Part shown: in pieces, positions 55,303 through 64,000 of the stretch
How positions within the stretch are numbered: the first letter of the stretch is position 1
Layout: every line of letters starts with the position of its first letter
DNA from: Gammaproteobacteria bacterium
Lineage (GTDB): Bacteria; Pseudomonadota; Gammaproteobacteria; Pseudomonadales; Pseudomonadaceae
Length of the DNA: 64,000 nt
NCBI GenBank assembly: GCA_018826895.1
Contig: JAHJYA010000104.1
Location: 1-64,000, forward strand
Reading direction: 5' to 3'
Notes under the pieces: model-generated
The model's database searches: none
Told to the model about the DNA's origin: nothing
What the model saw: only the letters and a program-made list of their open reading frames with translations
Program-made: the position numbers and the translations under genes

Positions 55303-58300
55303 ATGGCTACTTTGATAGGTGTCGTCAGTCAGGTTGTCGGCGAAGTGTTCGCGGTAGCGAGCGACGGAACGCGGCGGACCCTGCTGGAAGGTGATCGTGT
55401 ATTCGCAGGCGAGCAACTGGTCACAGGACCTTCGGGTGCCGTGGCCATCGCCCTGACCAACGGTCAGGAACTAACCCTGGGCCGCGACAGCAGCCTGCCC
55501 CTGGGCACGCAACAATTGGCGGCGGGCAATGAGTCCGCTGTTGCCCCCACCAGCGAGACACCTGCGCCCCCCAGTGAGGCGGAGCTGACCGATGTGCAAC
55601 GGTTGCAGGCGGCTATCGAAGCTGGCCTCGACCCGACACTGGAAGGTGAGGCCACCGCTGCCGGTCCTGGGGCCGGGAGCAGTGGTGGTGGGGCCGGTGG
55701 TGGTAACAGCTTTGTCCTGCTCGATGCGGTGGGTGGGGCGCTCGAGCCTGAAATCGGCTTTCCAACGGAGGGGTTGCTCGGGGCCCCCGAGTTCCCTGAC
55801 GGCGAGATCGCTGCGCTGGACGATGAGGCCCCCGACCTGCCGCCTGTGGTCGACAATGGGGTTGGTCTGGTAATCACCGGTCCTGGTGTCGTGGATGAGG
55901 CTGCACTCAATGGTGGGCCGGCAGGCGGTGGCCAGCCTGGCAGCAACCCTGAAAGCCCTGCAGAGTCGACCCAGGGTGCTCTGTCTATCGACGCGCCTGA
56001 TGGGATTGGCCGCATTGAGGTACTGGACGCCAGTGGTGTCTGGGTCAATGTGCTGGGCGGCGGTGTGGTTCAGGGGGTGTACGGCACCCTTACCTTCGAC
56101 GCGGACGGTAATTGGACTTACACCCTGGGCGATAACAGTCTCGACCACAGCAACCCTAACGCTATTGGCGCCGATGATCAGTTGTTCGATCCGTTCAGCG
56201 TGCGCGTGTTCGACCTCGATAACGATGTTTCGCCGACCGTGCCGTTGAACATTGCGATCAATGACGATGGTCCCAGTGTCGGTCAAACCACCGTGTCAGT
56301 AACCCTCGACGATGAAGGTCTGGTCGGTGGGATCAACGGCGGACCAGATGATGCGCCCGGTTCCGCTACCAGCGTCAGTGGCAACCTGGCCTTCAATGCG
56401 GGTGCCGATGGGCTGAAGTCCATCGCCCTTAGCGGCCCGAATAACTTAGGCACGGAAGCGGTGAGCTCTGAATGGGATGCCGCCAGCAACACCCTGACCA
56501 TCAGCTCCGGACGCGGCGCGCTGGTCAGCGTGGTGCTGACTGACCCGGCCAGTGGCGCCTACACGGTCAATTTGCTGCAACCGCTGCTGCACCCGGAGGC
56601 CGGTATCGAGGACGATATCGTCTTGAACATCGGTTACACCGTAACCGACGGCGATGACGACACGGCTACGGGTTCATTGGCCGTGACCATCAACGACGAC
56701 ACGCCGACCATCCAGGCAGGCAGCCTTGGGAACAGTGCATCGGTGACCTTCGAGGGCAGTGACGCGGGCTACCTGAATAGCTACGGCTATTACACCAAGG
56801 CGGTCGATGGCTCACCGCAAAGTGGTCAGGTGATCTGGGCCAATGTCAAAGAGGTTGCGCCAGGCACGGACTTCGACCTGGAGGGACTGGATCCGGCGAA
56901 TACCGGCTTTTTCATCATTCCCAATGGCGCTGCCAACAGCGCCATTGCCGATGGTACGCCGCTAACCTTCCAACTGATTGAGGGCAAGTGGCAGGCATTC
57001 GCTGGCAGCACCCCGCTGATCGGTGCCGATGGCGCCAATGTGCTGTTCAGCGATGCCAACCTCAACCCCGGCGGCGCTCACTTGCAGGACACTGCCGATC
57101 TGGGTAACCAGAACTGGGAAGACAAGACCAGTACCTCTGACTGGGATTACAACGACGTCAATGTCAGCGTCACCTGGGGCGGGCAGTTACAGGTCGATGA
57201 GAGTGATTTCAGCCTGGATGCCAGTCGCGATTTCAGCGGTGTATTTACCGTTCAGGCCGGGGCGGACGGGCAGCGCAGCCTGACCTATGACCTGACCCTG
57301 GCTGCTGCTGACCCTGATACAGGGCTGCTCGACTCCGGGTTGGTGGACAGCCTGAGCGGCCAGCCGGTGTACCTGAGCCTGAACCCCGAGGGTGTGGCAG
57401 AAGGGCGTACCAGTGATGGACAGCTGGTGTTCTCGGTCAGCGTCAATGCCGCGGGTGTAGTGGTCCTCGATCAGGTGCGCGCGATCGTTCATCCGACCAG
57501 TGATCCTGACGAGCCTAAGTCGTTGCTTGCCGATGTGTTGGGTCTGCGCGCCACGGTGACCGATAACGACGGTGACACGGCCTCGACCAGCCTTGACCTC
57601 GGCCAGTTGATCAGCTTCAAGGATGATGGTCCCCTGGCGATTGATGACGTGGCCGCTCCCTTGAGCGAAGGTGGCGCCGTCACTGTCGCCAGCGGCAATG
57701 TACTGAGCAACGACCAGGCGGGCGCCGATGGCGGCAAGGCGTTCGTCACCTGGAACACTTCGGCCAATGGCGCAGCGATGACCGAGCTGGCCAAGTACGG
57801 TGCCTTGGTACTGGACCCGGCTACCGGACAGTACAGCTTCACCCTGAACAATGACGACCCTGACACTATCAGCCTGAGCGAAGGGCAAATCGTCAGCCAG
57901 CGTCTGCAATACACCATGCGCGATGCCGACGGGGATATCTCCACGGCGTTTGTGACCTTCACCATTACCGGTAGCGACAACGGCGTCACTCTGGGCAACC
58001 TGAATGTAGAAGGGGGCGAGGTGCGTGTCGACGAGCAGCATCTGGCCAATGGTTCAGCGCCCGACAGCGCCGCGCTGACGCAAACCGGCAGCTTCAGTAT
58101 CGAGGCGGCCGATGGCATCCAGTCCATCAGCATCGGCGGCAGCCCGGCATTCAGTTTCGCCCAGCTGCAAGCGGCCAGTGTCGACGCCCCGCTGCTGATC
58201 GACAGCCCGGCTGGGGTGTTGACGATCACCGGTTTCGTCGGTGACAGCAGTGGCGGCAGTGTGAACTACAGCTACAGCTTGCAAACCGACTCGCAGCACT

Positions 58301-61300
58301 CCACTGGCAACGGTGAAAACAGCCTGGCCGAGCAGTTCACCATCATCGTCACCGACCGGGATGGCGACAGTGCAACTGGGCAACTGGATGTGACCATCAT
58401 CGATGATGTGCCCACCGCCAAGGACAACCTGGTTCAGATCACCGAAGCAGGCTTGGCCCCGGTCAATCTGACTCTGGTGCTCGACTCATCCGGCAGCATG
58501 CGTGACTTGGTCAAGGCTGACCTGGACGGTGACGGCACCCCGGAAACCGTTACCCGGCTGGATGTCGCCAAGGCAGCGTTGGTCAACCTGATCAACAGTT
58601 ATGTGGCCCTGGGTGTGCCGTTGAACTTCAAGGTGATCGATTTCGACTCGGTGACCAACCTGGCCTATGAGGGTACTGATCCGGTTGCGGCGCAAGCGGC
58701 GATCAATGGCATGAGCGAGGGCGGTAATACCCACTACGACAAGGCCCTGAACCTGGCGCGTAGCGAACTGGAAGCAGACCTGGCCAACCCGGCACTCGAT
58801 GGCTATGTAAACCGGGTGTACTTCCTCTCGGACGGCGAGCCCTATCCATCAGGCTACGAAGCCCCCGATGACTGGCAAGGCTTTGTCGACGCCAACGGTA
58901 TTGATGTGATCACCGTCGGCATCCAGATTCCGCTGGGTGGGGAAGCCGAGCGGGAAATGGACAAAGTGGGCAATGCCGGCGATAGCGTAATCGTCGTACA
59001 GGACCCGGATGAGCTTTCGGCAATCCTGGTCGACACTGTGCCGCAGACCCTGGAAGGCAATGTCATCGACGATGTGGGTACCGATGGCGTGGACGTTGCT
59101 GGGGCCGATGGCCCGGTCAGTGTGATCACGATCAGTTACACCAATGCCGCTGGCGAGGTGGTGAGCGTCACTGTTCCTGACGGTGGCAGCAGCGGCCCCC
59201 TGCAGACGCTGCTCGGCGGCACCCTGACGATCGCCAGTGACGGTAGTTACAGCTACAAGGCGCCGGCCAATGTCAGTGGCGATGTCGAGGATGTCTTCAC
59301 CTACACCATCATCGACACCGATGGCGATACATCGAGTGCCACCCTGACCATCGGCATTGAGGACAGTGTGCCCGTAGCGCGTGACAACTACGCCAGCGTC
59401 AGTGAGAGCGGGCTGCCGCCGATCAGCCTGACCCTGGTGCTCGACTCATCCGGCAGCATGCGCGATCTGGTCAAGGCTGACCTGGACGGTGACGGTACCC
59501 TGGAAACGGTTACCCGGCTGGACGTCGCCAAGGCAGCGTTGGTCAACTTGATCAACAGCTATGTGGCCCTGGGTGTGCCGCTGAACTTCAAGGTGATCGA
59601 TTTCGACTCGGTGACCAACCTGGCCTACGAGGGTTCTGATCCGGTTGCGGCGCAAGCGGCGATCAATGGTATGAGCGAAGGCGGTAATACCCACTACGAC
59701 AAAGCTCTAGACCTGGCACGCAGCGAGCTGCAAGCAGACCTGGCTAACCCGGCACTCGATGGCTATGTCAACCGGGTGTACTTCCTCTCGGACGGCGAGC
59801 CCTATCCATCAGGCTACGAAGCCCCCGATGACTGGCAAGGTTTTGTCGATGCCAACGGCATTGATGTGATCACCGTCGGCATCCAGATTCCGCTGGGTGG
59901 GGAAGCCGAGCGGGAAATGGAAAAAGTAGGTAATGCCGGCGATAGCGTGATCGTCGTGCAGGACCCCAACGAGCTGGCCGCGACCCTGAGCGAAACCGTG
60001 CCCAGCACCCTGGCCGGCAACGTGATTCTCGACGATGGCCCGCAAGGTGCCGACGTGCCGGGTAATGACGGCCCGGTGAGTGTCACCAGCGTGAGCTACA
60101 CCAATGCGCTGGGCGAGCTGGTGACTGTGTCCATCATTGCGGGAGGCAACAGTGGTCCCCTGACCACTGAGCTGGGTGGGACCCTGGTCATCTCCAGTGA
60201 TGGCTCTTATACCTATGCCGCCCCGCGTGATGTCAGCACGGATGCCGAAGACAGCTTCAGCTACACCATCACCGATCGCGATGGCGACAGTTCGACGGCC
60301 AATCTGGTGATCAGCATCGAAGACCTGGGCCCGGTCGCCTACGACAACAAGGCCTATGTCGAGCAGTCCGGCAGCGTGACCGGCAACTTCGAGTTGGGCC
60401 TGGCGGGTTGGCAAACCCTGGGGCATGTGCAGGATCAGGGTTATAACAACAACCTGCGTATCGACGGCCTGCGCTCGGCCTTGATACGCAGCGATGGCAG
60501 CGCCGCCGATGCAGATGTGCTCGAGCAGTTTCTCGGCCTGGGCGCCGGCAGCCTGACGGCGGCCCTGCGCGATTACGAGGGCAGTGCCAGTAAAAATCTG
60601 GCTATTGAAGGCGCAGCCCTGAAAACCACGGCGGCGCTCAAGGCGGGAGACGAGGTCAGCTTCCAGTGGAATTTCGTCACCGATGAACAGGCCAATGAGG
60701 ATTACGACGACATTGGCGCCTTCTATATCAGCAATGGGGTCGACTCGCAGCTGGTCGTTCTGCGCAGTGCCGACGATGCCCTCAGCAGCGGTAGTGGCAC
60801 CGGGTTCAGTCGGCAAAGCGGAGTGAATACCTTCAGTTTCACCCTGCCCAGCAGTTGGGCAGCTAGCCTCTACACGATTGCCTTCGTGACCGTCGACGAT
60901 TACGACGACAAGACCAAGAGTGGCCTGGTCATCGACAACGTTGAGGTCAATGGCGCCACCTTGACCGAACTTAATCAGGTCGCGGGCAACCTGCTGCTTG
61001 ACCCCAACAATGATGCCGGCAGCCTCGATCCACTGGGCGCGCGGGATAACCTGCACGATAACGCCACGCTGTATTCGATCAGCCATAACGGCTCGGATTA
61101 CCTGTTGGGCAGCAATGGGGTCGAGTTCGCCACGGAGCTGGGTGGGGTCTTCAGCGTCAGCGCGGCTGGTGGCTACGTCTACACCGCTGCGGCCGGAGTC
61201 ACGGGTGTTGAGCAGGAGCGCTTTACCTACACCCTGCGTGATCAGGATGGCGATCTGGACAGTGCGCAACTGACCATCAATATCGCCGAGGGGGTGGCCT

Positions 61301-61818
61301 CCGCGCCGCAGCTGCTCACCGGGACCAATAGCGCCAACACCTTGGTCGGCGCCGCCAACGATGACGTGCTTATTGGCTTGGGCGGCAACGACACCCTGCG
61401 CGGTCTGGCCGGCGATGACCTGTTGATCGGTGGTGCAGGCAACGATGACCTCTATGGCGGTGCTGGTGCCGATACCTTCCAGTGGCTGGCAGGGCACGGT
61501 GGGGTTGATCAGGTGTTCGATTTCAGCCTGGCTGAAGGCGACACCCTTGACTTGCGCGACCTGCTCTCGGGTGAGCGGGCCGATGCAGGCTCGCTGGATG
61601 ACTACCTGTTCTTCCAGGTCACGGGGGGCAATACCCTGATTGGCGTGAGCCCGAGCGGTAGCGGGGCGCCCAGTCAGTCCATCGAACTGGTGGGCGTGGA
61701 CCTGTCGCAGCACTACCTGGGCGTGGCCGGCAACGGGATTGTCTCAGCTGGCCAGGATACGGCGGGCATCATCAATGGCATGCTGGGTGACGGCGCGCTG
61801 CAGGTGGATACCGTGTAG
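55303..61818 (+). CDS. LapA-like RTX adhesin with two VWA domains
   Basis: The protein has 2171 residues from the ATG at 55303 (GGAAGG upstream). Residues 1-125 are the retention module with the LapG cleavage motif TAAG at 118-121. A Gly/Ser linker and about 1.5 copies of T1SS-143-like beta repeats ending VTINDDTP follow. A DUF4114-like domain is at about 510-626, further cadherin-like repeats, and two von Willebrand A domains at about 1050-1240 and 1370-1560 (MIDAS DSSGSM, THYDKAL, LSDGEP). A beta-sandwich domain lies near 1690-1885 and RTX repeats at about 2005-2065 (GLGGNDTLRGLAGDD). The C-terminal secretion signal has no Cys. It is much shorter than LapA of Pf0-1 or KT2440. It is exported by LapEBC and released by LapG. 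Confidence 0.9.
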   Translation: MATLIGVVSQVVGEVFAVASDGTRRTLLEGDRVFAGEQLVTGPSGAVAIALTNGQELTLGRDSSLPLGTQQLAAGNESAVAPTSETPAPPSEAELTDVQRLQAAIEAGLDPTLEGEATAAGPGAGSSGGGAGGGNSFVLLDAVGGALEPEIGFPTEGLLGAPEFPDGEIAALDDEAPDLPPVVDNGVGLVITGPGVVDEAALNGGPAGGGQPGSNPESPAESTQGALSIDAPDGIGRIEVLDASGVWVNVLGGGVVQGVYGTLTFDADGNWTYTLGDNSLDHSNPNAIGADDQLFDPFSVRVFDLDNDVSPTVPLNIAINDDGPSVGQTTVSVTLDDEGLVGGINGGPDDAPGSATSVSGNLAFNAGADGLKSIALSGPNNLGTEAVSSEWDAASNTLTISSGRGALVSVVLTDPASGAYTVNLLQPLLHPEAGIEDDIVLNIGYTVTDGDDDTATGSLAVTINDDTPTIQAGSLGNSASVTFEGSDAGYLNSYGYYTKAVDGSPQSGQVIWANVKEVAPGTDFDLEGLDPANTGFFIIPNGAANSAIADGTPLTFQLIEGKWQAFAGSTPLIGADGANVLFSDANLNPGGAHLQDTADLGNQNWEDKTSTSDWDYNDVNVSVTWGGQLQVDESDFSLDASRDFSGVFTVQAGADGQRSLTYDLTLAAADPDTGLLDSGLVDSLSGQPVYLSLNPEGVAEGRTSDGQLVFSVSVNAAGVVVLDQVRAIVHPTSDPDEPKSLLADVLGLRATVTDNDGDTASTSLDLGQLISFKDDGPLAIDDVAAPLSEGGAVTVASGNVLSNDQAGADGGKAFVTWNTSANGAAMTELAKYGALVLDPATGQYSFTLNNDDPDTISLSEGQIVSQRLQYTMRDADGDISTAFVTFTITGSDNGVTLGNLNVEGGEVRVDEQHLANGSAPDSAALTQTGSFSIEAADGIQSISIGGSPAFSFAQLQAASVDAPLLIDSPAGVLTITGFVGDSSGGSVNYSYSLQTDSQHSTGNGENSLAEQFTIIVTDRDGDSATGQLDVTIIDDVPTAKDNLVQITEAGLAPVNLTLVLDSSGSMRDLVKADLDGDGTPETVTRLDVAKAALVNLINSYVALGVPLNFKVIDFDSVTNLAYEGTDPVAAQAAINGMSEGGNTHYDKALNLARSELEADLANPALDGYVNRVYFLSDGEPYPSGYEAPDDWQGFVDANGIDVITVGIQIPLGGEAEREMDKVGNAGDSVIVVQDPDELSAILVDTVPQTLEGNVIDDVGTDGVDVAGADGPVSVITISYTNAAGEVVSVTVPDGGSSGPLQTLLGGTLTIASDGSYSYKAPANVSGDVEDVFTYTIIDTDGDTSSATLTIGIEDSVPVARDNYASVSESGLPPISLTLVLDSSGSMRDLVKADLDGDGTLETVTRLDVAKAALVNLINSYVALGVPLNFKVIDFDSVTNLAYEGSDPVAAQAAINGMSEGGNTHYDKALDLARSELQADLANPALDGYVNRVYFLSDGEPYPSGYEAPDDWQGFVDANGIDVITVGIQIPLGGEAEREMEKVGNAGDSVIVVQDPNELAATLSETVPSTLAGNVILDDGPQGADVPGNDGPVSVTSVSYTNALGELVTVSIIAGGNSGPLTTELGGTLVISSDGSYTYAAPRDVSTDAEDSFSYTITDRDGDSSTANLVISIEDLGPVAYDNKAYVEQSGSVTGNFELGLAGWQTLGHVQDQGYNNNLRIDGLRSALIRSDGSAADADVLEQFLGLGAGSLTAALRDYEGSASKNLAIEGAALKTTAALKAGDEVSFQWNFVTDEQANEDYDDIGAFYISNGVDSQLVVLRSADDALSSGSGTGFSRQSGVNTFSFTLPSSWAASLYTIAFVTVDDYDDKTKSGLVIDNVEVNGATLTELNQVAGNLLLDPNNDAGSLDPLGARDNLHDNATLYSISHNGSDYLLGSNGVEFATELGGVFSVSAAGGYVYTAAAGVTGVEQERFTYTLRDQDGDLDSAQLTINIAEGVASAPQLLTGTNSANTLVGAANDDVLIGLGGNDTLRGLAGDDLLIGGAGNDDLYGGAGADTFQWLAGHGGVDQVFDFSLAEGDTLDLRDLLSGERADAGSLDDYLFFQVTGGNTLIGVSPSGSGAPSQSIELVGVDLSQHYLGVAGNGIVSAGQDTAGIINGMLGDGALQVDTV

Positions 61819-61848
61819 CTCGCCCTCTGGCTGCGCCTGTATGAACAA

Positions 61849-61878
61849 CGCCTGCCCGCTAAAACGGGCAGGCGTTTT
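61849..61878. terminator. bidirectional terminator between adhesin and lapD
   Basis: CGCCTGCCCG-CTAAAA-CGGGCAGGCG is a perfect 10-bp stem followed by TTTT, lying in the 71-bp gap between the convergent adhesin and lapD genes. Confidence 0.85.
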
Positions 61879-61889
61879 ACTGTGAGCCG

Positions 61890-63833
61890 TCAGTCCAGGC
61901 TGGCTGTGGGTGCACCCACCAGCCGGCCCATGGCGCCGTCGATATGCAGGGTCTTGAGCACGGCCAGTTCGCCGTCGGTTTCCACCATCTCGGCGATCAG
62001 CGGCAGATCGATGCTGTTGGTCGCGCGGTAGATCGCCTCGATAAACAGGCGCTTGTCGCTCTCCTGGTCAATGGCGCGGATATAGGTGCCGTCGATCTTC
62101 AGGTAAGCCAGGCCCAGGTGCGTGAGGTTGCCGATCAGGCTGAAGCGTCCACCGAAATGCTGCAGCCCCAGGTTCACGCCTACGCCGCGTATCGCCTGGC
62201 TAAGCGCCTGCAGTTCGGCTGCGGGCGGCAGGTAGCGCTCATCGATTTCCAGGGTCAGCAAGGCCGCCAGATCACGGTGTTGGCGCAGGCGTTCCAGAAG
62301 TATGCCGAGCTGTGGCTGGCGCAGGCTGGCGGCCGACAGGCTGAGGGCCAGAGGCTGCCCATGGCGCGACAGGTGAGCGAGGCTGTGCTCGAGCATGGCC
62401 AGGTCGAAGCGTGCAGTCCAACCCAGGCGTTCGATCCAGGGTAGGAATCGTCCTGCAACCATGGGTTCGCCGCTTGGGTCGAGCAGTCGTGCCAGCACCT
62501 TGTGGTGCAGCAGGCGGGCGCCGTCGGCGCAGGCCACCACCGGCTGCAGATACAGCTGTACCTTGTTTTGGGTAAGGGCCTGGTCGATCCACTGGCGCCA
62601 GTCGTGGAGGTCGGGTAGAGCTGCGGCGCTATCGGTATCGTCCTGGCACGCCCAGGCGCTACTGCTGCCCTGAGCCTGTGCCAGGGCCTGGTCGGCGCGG
62701 GCGAGCACCTGCTGGCTGGCATCGCCGGGTTGGAACGCGGTCAGGCCTATATAAGCGACCGGTTGGCAATCGCTGGCGCCGGTCTGGCGCAGGCTTTCCA
62801 GTCCTTCGTGCAGCTCGTGGGCAAGGGCATCGGTATCGACGCGATCGAGGCCGGGGGCGATCAGGGTGAATTCGCCGCCGCGGCTGCGCGCAGCAAGCCA
62901 GCCACGGCGTTCCGGGCGGTCCAGGAGACGGGTGAGCAGTTCGCCAATTGCACCGATCAATGCATCGGCATGGGGGCCACCCAGGCGCTGGTTGAGCCCG
63001 GCCAGGTCGTTGACCCGCAGTAGCAATAGGTAACCGGTCGGATGATGTTCCGCCACACTCAGTTGCGTGGCCAGGCGGCTGTCGAACAGGCGGCGGTTGG
63101 CCAGGCCAGTGAGGCTGTCCTGGTAGGCCTGGGCACGCAACTGTTCGCTGCGCGCCGCTTCTTCGTTAAACAGGGTGCGCAGCTTTTCGACCATCTGGTT
63201 CATGGCTGTGACGACGCGCTTGAGCTCCGGGGTGCGCGGTACGCGGGGCAGGCTCAGGAACTCACGGCGGCTGATTGCCTGGGCCTGCTGCACCATGCTG
63301 TCGAGCGGGCGCAGTTGGGTACGCAGCAACCAGCCACCGAGCACGGCACTGACCAAGCCGCAGAGCAGCAGCCATGCCAGGCTGCCGAGGGCACTGTCCC
63401 ATAATTTGGCCAGGGCGAACTGTGGGTGGCTGATCACCTCGACGCGTGCCGCCTGCTCCCAGCCACGCATGATCAGCGCATCGCCACTCTGCGGCTGCAG
63501 GTCGACCAGCTCGGCGAACCACTGTGGTACCTGATCGCTGTCGCGTTCGGCCTGGCGCTCGACGATTACCTCGTTACCCGGTATGCGCAGCACGCGAATA
63601 CGGGCGAAGTAGCCGCTGTCGAAGATCGAGCTGACCATCAGTTCGACCATGGCCGGGTCGTCGACATGTGGCGTCATCGACAGCCCGAGCGCCGTTGCGG
63701 CGTCCTGAGCGTGGGAGCGCAGTTGGCCGATCAACTGACCACGCGAGCTTTCGACACCGACAATGAAACTGCCAGTGAAGGCCACCACAAGGAACAGACA
63801 GATGGCCAGAAACAGTTGCTTGAGTAGTGACAT
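61890..63833 (-). CDS. lapD: c-di-GMP receptor controlling adhesin release
   Basis: The protein has 647 residues. TM1 is at about 7-27, the periplasmic LapD/MoxY-N domain at 28-148 with Trp125 in RGWEQ, TM2 at about 150-170, and HAMP at 171-223. The GGDEF domain is degenerate (SRGGEF, 317-322) and the EAL domain degenerate (KVLAR, 445-449), so it binds c-di-GMP but does not make or cleave it. Bound to c-di-GMP it sequesters the protease LapG and keeps the adhesin on the surface. It is downstream of lapG by 9 bp on the same strand. Confidence 0.95.
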   Translation of the reverse strand: MSLLKQLFLAICLFLVVAFTGSFIVGVESSRGQLIGQLRSHAQDAATALGLSMTPHVDDPAMVELMVSSIFDSGYFARIRVLRIPGNEVIVERQAERDSDQVPQWFAELVDLQPQSGDALIMRGWEQAARVEVISHPQFALAKLWDSALGSLAWLLLCGLVSAVLGGWLLRTQLRPLDSMVQQAQAISRREFLSLPRVPRTPELKRVVTAMNQMVEKLRTLFNEEAARSEQLRAQAYQDSLTGLANRRLFDSRLATQLSVAEHHPTGYLLLLRVNDLAGLNQRLGGPHADALIGAIGELLTRLLDRPERRGWLAARSRGGEFTLIAPGLDRVDTDALAHELHEGLESLRQTGASDCQPVAYIGLTAFQPGDASQQVLARADQALAQAQGSSSAWACQDDTDSAAALPDLHDWRQWIDQALTQNKVQLYLQPVVACADGARLLHHKVLARLLDPSGEPMVAGRFLPWIERLGWTARFDLAMLEHSLAHLSRHGQPLALSLSAASLRQPQLGILLERLRQHRDLAALLTLEIDERYLPPAAELQALSQAIRGVGVNLGLQHFGGRFSLIGNLTHLGLAYLKIDGTYIRAIDQESDKRLFIEAIYRATNSIDLPLIAEMVETDGELAVLKTLHIDGAMGRLVGAPTASLD

Positions 63834-63842
63834 GACGCTCTC

Positions 63843-64000
63843 CTAGCCCTCGCCGATGGCGAAGCCCTCTGCGCGCATTTTTTTCAGCAGATCCTGCCAG
63901 CGCGATAGTTTTTTGGTGTCGCCTTTTTTGTTGTTCGAGCCCGGTAGGTAAAGGCCCTCGGCATTGAAGGAGTAGACCGGCAGCAAGTCGTTGCGCTGGT
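63843..64000 (-). CDS. lapG: periplasmic cysteine protease LapG, C-terminal end (truncated by window edge)
   Basis: Only the last 51 or so codons are inside the window. The readable end is NDLLPVYSFNAEGLYLPGSN, then a Lys-rich stretch, WQDLLKKMRAEGFAIGEG and a stop at 63843-63845. This matches the C-terminus expected of LapG. The catalytic Cys-His-Asp lie outside the window. LapG cuts the adhesin at its TAAG motif when c-di-GMP falls, and is held in check by LapD, encoded directly downstream. Confidence 0.85.
   Translation of the reverse strand, partial: QRNDLLPVYSFNAEGLYLPGSNNKKGDTKKLSRWQDLLKKMRAEGFAIGEG

Noticed and set aside
58441..59960. Tandem repeats in the adhesin gene considered as a CRISPR-like or satellite array
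   Set aside because: The unit is 960 bp, in frame and encodes VWA domains. There are no short regular repeats with spacers.
59809..61713. 634-codon open frame antisense to the adhesin gene
   Set aside because: The frame arises from the repetitive Gly/Asp-rich codons on the other strand; no domain or start signal is seen.

Overview
The window is GC-rich, densely coded DNA from a fluorescent pseudomonad, most likely of the Pseudomonas fluorescens/putida type. Evidence for this is the Lap biofilm adhesin module (lapA-like adhesin, lapEBC, lapD, lapG), a gbuA-type guanidinobutyrase with its partner genes, KatG, PtrB, AceK and CysK of Pseudomonas type, and several families of Pseudomonas-like extragenic palindromes. 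No rRNA, tRNA, CRISPR array or prophage was seen.

Region 1 (about 0.7-11.2 kb) is the most interesting. A MocR-type regulator (GntR domain fused to an aminotransferase-like domain) faces a nine-gene forward operon: SGNH hydrolase, a 27-residue basic microprotein, a 740-residue protein ending in a heme-oxygenase-like diiron domain, a LysE exporter, a NodU/CmcH carbamoyltransferase, a 47-residue membrane microprotein, a class III aminotransferase, an N10-formyl-THF-type formyltransferase and a second LysE exporter. From memory this gene set matches the gvg cluster of P. fluorescens WH6, which makes the germination-arrest factor 4-formylaminooxyvinylglycine and is reported to need two small ORFs of under 150 nt. 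Here those would be 84 and 144 nt. I infer a formylated aminooxyvinylglycine-like product.

Region 2 (11.3-31.6 kb) is mostly core genome: ptrB, a class II glutamine amidotransferase, katG with a good OxyR-like site, a VWA/MoxR pair, a DUF748 protein, cysK, two DMT permeases and aceK. A chemoreceptor gene at 18.9-22.3 kb is split by a 1288-bp IS481-type element. A 5-bp target duplication is visible, and removing the element together with one duplication copy restores the reading frame exactly.

Region 3 (31.7-48.5 kb) holds a PqqU/YncD-like TonB receptor and a minus-strand catabolic block. One part is gbuA, a YjiH-type membrane protein, a 2-ketoarginine decarboxylase-like ThDP enzyme and an NCS1 permease. 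The other part is a TIM-barrel isomerase, a 2-oxoglutarate/Fe(II)-type dioxygenase, an amino acid ABC transporter (permease and ATPase fused) and a class II aldolase. A divergent LysR gene follows. The same palindrome (GTTCAG-N6-CTGAAC with shared flanks) lies upstream of both transcription units, which suggests one regulon. An Aer-type aerotaxis receptor closes the block.

Region 4 (48.7-64 kb) carries tapT (DTW domain), a DUF1003 protein and the Lap module. The adhesin has a TAAG motif for LapG cleavage, two nearly identical von Willebrand A domains produced by a 960-bp tandem duplication, a DUF4114-like domain and C-terminal RTX repeats. lapEBC is divergent from it. lapD (degenerate RGGEF and KVLAR motifs) and the 3' end of lapG lie convergent to it.
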